Of a DNA stretch of 64,000 nt, positions 57,598 to 64,000 are shown in pieces. The stretch is from an uncultured Pelagibacteraceae bacterium (lineage in GTDB: Bacteria; Pseudomonadota; Alphaproteobacteria; Pelagibacterales; Pelagibacteraceae): NCBI GenBank assembly GCA_902600635.1, contig CACKKE010000002.1, positions 1-64,000 of the forward strand. The letters run 5' to 3'. The notes below the pieces were generated by a model. That model worked only from the letters and a program-made list of their open reading frames with translations, was not told where the DNA came from and ran no database searches. Both the position numbers and the translations under genes were made by a program. Numbering within the stretch: position 1 is the stretch's first letter; each line of letters opens with the position of its first letter.

Positions 57598-57918
57598 ATG
57601 GCAAAAATAACATACATAACTTCTGATAATCAAACTCATACAGTTGAGGTGCAAAATGGTCTGACTGTTATGGAGGGAGCTGTTCAAAATGATATTCCTG
57701 GTATCGATGCAGATTGTGGTGGGGGAATGGCGTGTGCAACCTGCCATGTTTATGTCAAAGATGATTGGTTTAATAAAATTCCAAAAAAAGAAGATGGAGA
57801 AGATGATATGTTAGATATGGCATTTGAACCAAAAACAAATAGCAGGCTTAGTTGTCAAATAATTGTTTCAGACGAATTAGATGGCCTTGAAGTAAACATA
57901 CCATCCAAACAAGCTTAA
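57598..57918 (+). CDS. Adrenodoxin-type 2Fe-2S ferredoxin
   Basis: [17 protein letters not shown]...RLSCQI cluster ligands. Confidence 0.95.
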   Translation: MAKITYITSDNQTHTVEVQNGLTVMEGAVQNDIPGIDADCGGGMACATCHVYVKDDWFNKIPKKEDGEDDMLDMAFEPKTNSRLSCQIIVSDELDGLEVNIPSKQA

Positions 57919-58935
57919 ATGAAAAAAACTGATGCATTAATTATTGGAGCAGGTCCAACAGGACTTTTTACTGCTCATCAATTAAAATTAATCGGATTAG
58001 ATTGTGAGATAGTTGATAATTTAGACAAAATTGGAGGACAATGTATAGAACTTTATCCTGATAAGCCAATTTATGATATACCCGCGGTTCCTGAATGCAC
58101 AGGAGAAGAACTTACTAATAATTTATTAAATCAATTAAAACCCTTTGATATAAAATTTCATTTAAGTGAAAGAGTTGAAGAGGTAAAAAAAGAAGACAAT
58201 AAATGGTTAGTAAAAACTAGTGGAGGAAATTCTTTTTTAACGCCAAATGTAATTATTGCAGGTGGTGTTGGTTCATTTGAACCCAGAAAATTCCCACCAA
58301 AAGAGTGTGAAAAATTTGAAAACAAATCGTTATTTTATTCAGTAAAAGATAAAAACATCTTCAAAGGAAAAACAATTTCAATTTTTGGAGGTGGAGATAG
58401 TGCTTTAGATTGGGCTATAGAATTATCAAAAGAGTCTCATATTAACTTGATACATAGACGAGATGAATTTAGAGGTGCACAGGCTACCGTCGATAAAATG
58501 AAGGCATTAGTAAAAGACGGCAAAATTAATCTTTTTACTAAATATCAAATTGCAAATGTTCATGGAAAACAAACACTAGAAAGCATTGATATTAAACATG
58601 ATAATGATGAAATAAAAAACTTAAAGACTGAATATGTTTTAGGTTTTTTTGGTCTTATTATGCAACTAGGACCAATTGCTAATTGGGGCCTTAATTTGAA
58701 TAAAAAAACTATAGAGGTAGATACTGAAAAATTTGAAACTAATCAAAAAGGTATTTATGCTGTGGGTGATATCTGTAATTATCCTGGTAAATTAAAACTA
58801 ATCTTGTCAGGTTTCCATGAAGGAGCCTTAGCAGCAAGAGCATGTTTCAAATTAGCAAGACCTGATGAAAAATATAGATTTGAATTCACAACAACTTCAA
58901 CAAACTTATTGAAAAGACTTGGAAAAAAAGAGTGA
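57919..58935 (+). CDS. Ferredoxin--NADP+ reductase-like (TrxR-fold flavoprotein without redox CxxC)
   Basis: DALIIGAGPTGLFTAHQLKLIGL; ISIFGGGDSALDWAIEL; GIYAVGDICNYPGKLKLILSGFHEGALAA; no CxxC in the NADPH domain. Confidence 0.87.
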   Translation: MKKTDALIIGAGPTGLFTAHQLKLIGLDCEIVDNLDKIGGQCIELYPDKPIYDIPAVPECTGEELTNNLLNQLKPFDIKFHLSERVEEVKKEDNKWLVKTSGGNSFLTPNVIIAGGVGSFEPRKFPPKECEKFENKSLFYSVKDKNIFKGKTISIFGGGDSALDWAIELSKESHINLIHRRDEFRGAQATVDKMKALVKDGKINLFTKYQIANVHGKQTLESIDIKHDNDEIKNLKTEYVLGFFGLIMQLGPIANWGLNLNKKTIEVDTEKFETNQKGIYAVGDICNYPGKLKLILSGFHEGALAARACFKLARPDEKYRFEFTTTSTNLLKRLGKKE

Positions 58936-59561
58936 TAGATCTTTACTCAGCTAATACTCCTAATGGTAAAAAAATTAGTATTATGCTTGAGGAAATTGGA
59001 TTTGATTACAAAGTAATCAAAGTTGATATTAATAATGGTGAACAATTTAAAGATGAGTTCAAAAAAATAAGTCCTTTAAGTAAAATTCCAGTAATTATTG
59101 ATCATAAAAACAAAAAAACTATCTTTGAGTCTGGAGCAATTTTGATTTATTTAGCTGAGCTAAGTGGAAAATTTTATAATTCTGAAGAAAGACTAGAAAT
59201 TAATCAGTGGTTGATGGCTCAAATGGGTTATGTTGGCCCAATGTTAGGCCAACATCATCAATTCCATCATTATAATCCTGGAAAAAGTAAATTTGGTGAG
59301 GAAAGATATTTTAAAATTTCTAAACGAATATACAAGGAATTGGACGAGAGATTATCTCAATCAAAATATTTATCAGGTGATAATTACACAATTGCGGATA
59401 TTGGGACATTCCCATGGATAGCAAGACACGAATGGCATGATATTGGCCTTAAAAGTTTTAAGAATCTTACAAGATGGTATGAGGAAATTTCAAAAAGAGA
59501 AGGTGTAAAAAAAGGATTTGCCTTTATGGATAAAAATGAGTTTCCACCCAAACCATATTAG
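58932..59561 (+). CDS. Glutathione S-transferase family (YfcG-like)
   Basis: YSANTPNGKKISIMLEEIGFDYKVIKVDINNGEQF; KIPVIID; FESGAILIYLAE. Confidence 0.9.
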   Translation: MIDLYSANTPNGKKISIMLEEIGFDYKVIKVDINNGEQFKDEFKKISPLSKIPVIIDHKNKKTIFESGAILIYLAELSGKFYNSEERLEINQWLMAQMGYVGPMLGQHHQFHHYNPGKSKFGEERYFKISKRIYKELDERLSQSKYLSGDNYTIADIGTFPWIARHEWHDIGLKSFKNLTRWYEEISKREGVKKGFAFMDKNEFPPKPY

Positions 59562-59662
59562 TTCATTGAGCTAAGCAATCTAAATAAAGACGCAAAAATT
59601 CCATGACCTGAAACCTCAATAGCGAGGACAATGATAATTATCAAAAGTATTTTTGTATCCAT
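59558..59662 (-). CDS. Micro-ORF, single-TM small protein
   Basis: 34 aa MDTKILLIIIIVLAIEVSGHGIFASLFRLLSSMN; ATG in TAATG overlap with the preceding ORF's stop. Confidence 0.5.
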   Translation of the reverse strand: MDTKILLIIIIVLAIEVSGHGIFASLFRLLSSMN

Positions 59663-59787
59663 TAACTAAATACAATAAATAACAAAATTATCCAAAACAA
59701 ACCATAGTAATAATATATATACTTTTTAGTAAAATAATAAGTTACTGGATTATGAACTTTTTTAGTTTTTTTCCTTTTTTTAGTCAT
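59662..59787 (-). CDS. Small basic/TM protein downstream of dksA
   Basis: MTKKRKKTKKVHNPVTYYFTKKYIYYYYGLFWIILLFIVFS; track ORF 59662..59847 trimmed to the internal ATG. Confidence 0.5.
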   Translation of the reverse strand: MTKKRKKTKKVHNPVTYYFTKKYIYYYYGLFWIILLFIVFS

Positions 59788-60334
59788 CTGCGTGAACCTT
59801 CTCATCCTTTTCGTGTTTTTCCTGAGCGGCAATAGTATACTTAGCAACAGGTCTCGCCATGAGTCTTTTTAGCCCAATCGGTTCTGCTGTATCAAGGCAG
59901 TATCCATAAGTATCTTCTCTAATTCTTGCTAGTGCTTTATCTATTTCTGAAATGAGTTTAATTTGCCTATTAATAGCTTTCATCTCAACATTTTTGTCAG
60001 TGTAGGAGCTTGCCTGATCTACAATATCTGCTGAAATGCTATTATCATCTAAACTTCCATTATAAAGGGCCTCATTGTTTGCTCTCACCAAATCTTTCCT
60101 CCACTCTTGAAGCTTCATTCTAAAAAATATTTTGTGTTTCTCGCACATATATTTTTCAGTATCCTTGGGAATATAAGTTTTAGAAATTTTAATTGGACCT
60201 TTAATTGTCTCTTTAGTTTTAGCTACTGTAGTTTTAACTGATACTGTTTTAGCAGCTGTCTTAACTTTATTTTTATTGGCAGTTTTATTCTTTGCTTTTA
60301 CAACTTTTTTTTTAACTTTGCTGGTTTTAGCCAT
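59780..60334 (-). CDS. dksA: DksA/TraR family protein, Cys-poor, with Lys-rich N-terminal tail
   Basis: MAKTSKVKKKVVKAKNKT... tail; KINTEY-like coiled coil; AREDTYGYCLDTAEPIGLKRLMARPVAKYTIAAQE lacks the four-Cys zinc finger. Confidence 0.87.
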   Translation of the reverse strand: MAKTSKVKKKVVKAKNKTANKNKVKTAAKTVSVKTTVAKTKETIKGPIKISKTYIPKDTEKYMCEKHKIFFRMKLQEWRKDLVRANNEALYNGSLDDNSISADIVDQASSYTDKNVEMKAINRQIKLISEIDKALARIREDTYGYCLDTAEPIGLKRLMARPVAKYTIAAQEKHEKDEKVHADD

Positions 60335-60413
60335 ATTTTCTAATTGAGTTCGAGGGAGTATATTCAGCAAAATATGGGTGTCAAGCAACGTTAATTATTG
60401 TAATTATTAAGCA

Positions 60414-61733
60414 ATGATCAGTTTAAATAGAAATATAAATAATATATTTTTTATTTTTGTTTTATCACATTTATTAATTTGGACGGTTGTTCCTACAATA
60501 ACTAATAAAAATCTACCCCTAGATGTCATTGAAGCATTAGCGTGGGGCAGCAATTTAGACTGGGGTTTTAACAAACATCCACCAGGAAGTGCATTTTTTC
60601 CAGAAATTTTTTTTCAGATTTTTGGTGCACAGGATTGGGCATATTATTTCTTAAGCTCATTATTTGTAGTGATTTCTTTTTATTTTGTTTTTAAAGTAGC
60701 TGATGAGATTTTATCAAGCAAACTATTAAGTCTTTTTTCCATTTTAATTTTAGAGGCAATTTATTTCTATAATTTTACGACACCTGAGTTTAATGTAAAT
60801 GTATGCCAGCTTCCATTCTGGTCTTTAGTGGTTTATTTTTCATGGAAAATTTACTCTTCAAAAGAGATAAGATTATCAGATTGTTTTTTTATTGGTTTAT
60901 TTAGTGCAATAGGATTTTTATCAAAATATTTATTTGTATATCTATTAGCATCAATCTTTTTACTTTTTATATATTTAATATTGATTAAAAAAGATAGAAA
61001 ATTTGATTTTAAATATTTTATTATTTTAGAAGTTTTTGTGATTTTATTAATTCCCCATTTTATATGGTTATATGGTAATGATTTTATTACAATTTTTTAT
61101 GGTTTAAAAAGAACTGGCTTAGAACCAAGTTTAATAAATCATTTTGAACAGCCAATATTGTTTTTATTTAAACAAGTGGGAACACTTCTTCCGTTTTTCT
61201 TTTTAATTTGGTTATTGGTAAAAAAAATCCAATTTAAGTTTAATTTTAAAGATAAAAAATTACTATTTTTATTAGTCATAAACTTATTACCAATCTTTCT
61301 AATTCTTATTACTTCTGCAATAATGGGTTCTAAAATCAGAACGATGTGGATGACACCCTTTTATTTATATTTTGGGGTTCTATTTGTCTATCTTTTGAAA
61401 TCGCAAATAAATGTTAAAAAAATAAATTCTTTTTTATATGGATTTTTGTTTCTATTTTTTTTATCACCAATTATTTATTCTTACGTTTCAATTTCCCAAA
61501 CAGATAAAAGAACGGACTATCCTGGAAAAGAGATTGCATCTAAAGTGCAATTAATTTGGAGTAAAGATTTTAATGGAGATATTCAATTCGTCACTGGAGA
61601 CGAATGGAAAGCTGGGAACTTATCATATCATTTAAAATCACGACCTGTTTGGGAGGGATCTACCAATAGTGAGATATTAAAAAATGCATCACAATTTATT
61701 TGTGTTGAAGATGTTTGTTTGGGAAGATACTAA
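60414..61733 (+). CDS. Family 39 glycosyltransferase (ArnT/PMT-like membrane protein)
   Basis: Multi-TM; LDWGFNKHPPGSAFFPEIFFQIFGAQDWAYYFLS. Confidence 0.8.
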   Translation: MISLNRNINNIFFIFVLSHLLIWTVVPTITNKNLPLDVIEALAWGSNLDWGFNKHPPGSAFFPEIFFQIFGAQDWAYYFLSSLFVVISFYFVFKVADEILSSKLLSLFSILILEAIYFYNFTTPEFNVNVCQLPFWSLVVYFSWKIYSSKEIRLSDCFFIGLFSAIGFLSKYLFVYLLASIFLLFIYLILIKKDRKFDFKYFIILEVFVILLIPHFIWLYGNDFITIFYGLKRTGLEPSLINHFEQPILFLFKQVGTLLPFFFLIWLLVKKIQFKFNFKDKKLLFLLVINLLPIFLILITSAIMGSKIRTMWMTPFYLYFGVLFVYLLKSQINVKKINSFLYGFLFLFFLSPIIYSYVSISQTDKRTDYPGKEIASKVQLIWSKDFNGDIQFVTGDEWKAGNLSYHLKSRPVWEGSTNSEILKNASQFICVEDVCLGRY

Positions 61734-61747
61734 AATTTGATTATATT

Positions 61748-62617
61748 ATGAAAATAATAATTTTGACCCCGGTGTATAATGACTGGCAATCGGTATATAA
61801 ACTAGTCGATGAAATTAATAACCTATCATTAAATAAAGAATTTGAAATTTCAGTTTACATATTTAACGATTTTTCAAATCATGATCGTCCTGATTTTGAA
61901 AAAAATCTAGAAAATATAAATTCTTTAAAAATATTTAATATGAAAAGAAATCAAGGACATGCAAGATGTATTGCCACTGGGTTAAAATATATTTTTGAAA
62001 AAGATAATTTTGACTATGTTATTCCTATGGATGGGGACGGTGAGGATAGACCTGAGGAAATTGAATTTTTTTTAGATCAAATAAAAAAATCACAAAATCA
62101 ACCTATTGTAGGAGAGAGAATTAAACGATCTGAAAAGATGATTTTTAAGATTTGCTATCAATTACATAAATTTCTTACACTAGTATTCACAAGCAAATCA
62201 ATAAAGTTCGGAAATTATACTTGTTTACCAAGATCAATCGTTGAAAAAATGATTAATGAAAAAGCGACATGGAATAGTTTTTCGGGTTCATTAAAAAAAA
62301 TTGAAAATGACTTAATTTCTATTCCCTCTATTAGAGGTAATCGATACTTTGGACCATCAAAAATGAGTTTTATCAATTTAATTAAACACTCACTTTCAAT
62401 TATTAGTGTGTTTAGAAAAACTTTTTTAATTCGATCTGCATTATTTATAATAATTTATATTTTAATGATTAAAAGTAATGCATCGATAATCACTGCAATA
62501 CCTCTCATTTTTTTATTAGTAGCTGTTTATTCAATCTCAAATTTAGCATTAAGAGAAAATATGGAAGAATTTAAAAATTGTTTAAGCCAAATAAATGATA
62601 TTGAGAATATTAAATGA
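61748..62617 (+). CDS. Family 2 glycosyltransferase with C-terminal TM helices
   Basis: ILTPVYNDWQSVYKLVDEIN; NQGHARCIATGLKYI; VIPMDGDGEDRPEEI. ATG at 61748 preferred over track start 61715. Confidence 0.85.
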   Translation: MKIIILTPVYNDWQSVYKLVDEINNLSLNKEFEISVYIFNDFSNHDRPDFEKNLENINSLKIFNMKRNQGHARCIATGLKYIFEKDNFDYVIPMDGDGEDRPEEIEFFLDQIKKSQNQPIVGERIKRSEKMIFKICYQLHKFLTLVFTSKSIKFGNYTCLPRSIVEKMINEKATWNSFSGSLKKIENDLISIPSIRGNRYFGPSKMSFINLIKHSLSIISVFRKTFLIRSALFIIIYILMIKSNASIITAIPLIFLLVAVYSISNLALRENMEEFKNCLSQINDIENIK

Positions 62618-64000
62618 AAAAAAAAGATCTTTATTATGAGAGAATTCCTACAAAACTTTTAAGAGAGGATGTCAGATATTTAGGAAACATATTAGGACAG
62701 GTAATAAGGGCACAAGAGGGACAAAAGTTTTTTAATTTAGTTGAAAAAGTTAGAAAATTATCAAAAGCTAATAAAGCCAATCCAAATTCAAAAAAACTAA
62801 ATAGTGATGTAATTAACGCAATCAAAAAACTCGATCCTAAAAATACTTTTAAACTAACACGAGCATTTTCACATTTTATGAATTTTATGAATTTAGCTGA
62901 GCTAGTTGATGCTTCAAGAAGTATAAATGAAAATGAAAATAATAAGAAAAAGTTAAATAAAAAAAATTTATTTATTGAGGAAATTTTTGAGGACTTATTT
63001 AGAAAAAAAAATATTTCAGACAATAAGATTTATGATTTAGCAAAAAATCTTAACATAGGTATTGTCTTAACAGCTCATCCGACAGAAGTAAAAAGAAGAA
63101 CTTTAATTCAAAAATATCACAAAATTATAGAGATACTTGAGGAACGAGAATTGTTTAAAAATTTTCCTTCAAAATTAAAAGTTCTCGATAAAAATCTTTA
63201 CGATGAGTTAACGATTATTTGGAATACGGATGATCTTAAAAGATTTAAACCATCACCATTTGATGAGGCTAGATGGGGATTAGCCATCATTGAAGATAGT
63301 CTGTGGGATACAGTTCCAAAAGTTTATAGAAAATTAAATTCTATATTTGTAAAAAATATGGGTAAAAATTTACCAAAAAATTTTAATCCTATTGTATTTG
63401 GTTCATGGATGGGTGGTGATCGAGATGGTAATCCTAATGTTACTTCAGAAGTCACAAGAAAAGTAATTTTACTTTCTAGATGGGAGGCCGCTAAATTATA
63501 TGAAAAAGCTCTAACTAAAATAATAAGATCCTATTCTATGGAAAAGGCTTCAAAAAAAATCTTAAGTAAAGTTGGTCAATCGTTCGAGCCTTATAGAGTT
63601 TTTTTAAGACCTTTGAGAGACAAAATGAGAATTACCCATAGATCTATTGAACAACACCTGGTGCATAATAAGCCATTAGATCAAAAAAAATTATTAAGTT
63701 CTCGAGAGGAAATTCTTAAACCTTTAAGGGTTGTAAGAGAGTCTTTAGAGCAAAATCAAAATGAGAATATTGCAAGTGGTGAATTGTTAGATTTAATGAG
63801 GCGAGCAAAATGTTTTGGGATTAATTTAGCTAGATTAGATATCAGGCAAGAGTCTGCAAGACATAAACAATTGATATCTGAATTTGTTAAGACGAAGTAT
63901 AAAAAAAATTACTCAAATTTTACTGAGAAAGAAAAAATTAAATTTTTAAAGAAATTCATAACTTCTAAATCTAATAAAATTGGAAATTTACAATTTAAGA
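62614..64000 (+). CDS. ppc: Phosphoenolpyruvate carboxylase, 3' truncated by window end
   Basis: MKKKDLYYERIPTKLLREDVRYLGNILGQVIRAQEG; LTAHPTEVKRRTL; FGSWMGGDRDGNPNVT; ATGA overlap with GT2. Missing from the track because it is open at the end. Confidence 0.95.
   Translation, partial: MKKKDLYYERIPTKLLREDVRYLGNILGQVIRAQEGQKFFNLVEKVRKLSKANKANPNSKKLNSDVINAIKKLDPKNTFKLTRAFSHFMNFMNLAELVDASRSINENENNKKKLNKKNLFIEEIFEDLFRKKNISDNKIYDLAKNLNIGIVLTAHPTEVKRRTLIQKYHKIIEILEERELFKNFPSKLKVLDKNLYDELTIIWNTDDLKRFKPSPFDEARWGLAIIEDSLWDTVPKVYRKLNSIFVKNMGKNLPKNFNPIVFGSWMGGDRDGNPNVTSEVTRKVILLSRWEAAKLYEKALTKIIRSYSMEKASKKILSKVGQSFEPYRVFLRPLRDKMRITHRSIEQHLVHNKPLDQKKLLSSREEILKPLRVVRESLEQNQNENIASGELLDLMRRAKCFGINLARLDIRQESARHKQLISEFVKTKYKKNYSNFTEKEKIKFLKKFITSKSNKIGNLQFK

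Noticed and set aside
62634-63023. 129-aa minus-strand ORF near window end
   Set aside because: Antisense to the N-terminus of ppc, which is clearly coding on the plus strand.

Overview
AT-rich, very compact alphaproteobacterial chromosome segment. Gene content, gene order and extreme streamlining match a SAR11 / Pelagibacterales genome. Contents in order: (1) the end of an accessory surface-polysaccharide region (truncated membrane protein, NAD-dependent epimerase) ending at an isolated 5S rRNA gene; (2) rpmJ, a tiny cytochrome-oxidase-like membrane protein, and split pntAA/pntAB/pntB; (3) a frameshifted transaldolase and a small sugar/surface cassette with a frameshifted GT2 gene; (4) tRNA-fMet, rpsU, trcR, rpmE, suhB, efp, thiE, fba (class I), pgk, gap, tkt; (5) zapA, fau, ymdB, yebC, ruvC-like, tolQRAB-pal-cpoB, tilS, ftsH, folP, glmM, thiD, purA, rpoH, rluD; (6) tRNA-Arg, an ABC exporter, tsaC, xseB, ispA, dxs, aroC, pdxH, ispB, a S49 protease, glyQS, ppdK, nadC, nadA; (7) tRNA-Leu, ygfZ, pyrC, an SMR transporter, prpE/acs-like; (8) a proteorhodopsin with blue-type residues, followed by ferredoxin, a ferredoxin reductase-like flavoprotein and a GST; (9) a Cys-poor DksA with two overlapping micro-ORFs, GT39+GT2, and the start of ppc. 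I saw no CRISPR array, transposase or prophage. Points most worth a second look: the detached 5S gene with its own promoter-like sequence at the edge of the variable region, two single-base frameshifts, tandem dyads in front of proteorhodopsin, TTAA palindromes used as stop codons on both strands by three convergent gene pairs, Cys-free zinc-sparing proteins, loss of ruvAB from the expected ruvC-tolQ interval, and the micro-ORF pair after dksA. No wholly new multi-gene system could be demonstrated from the sequence alone.
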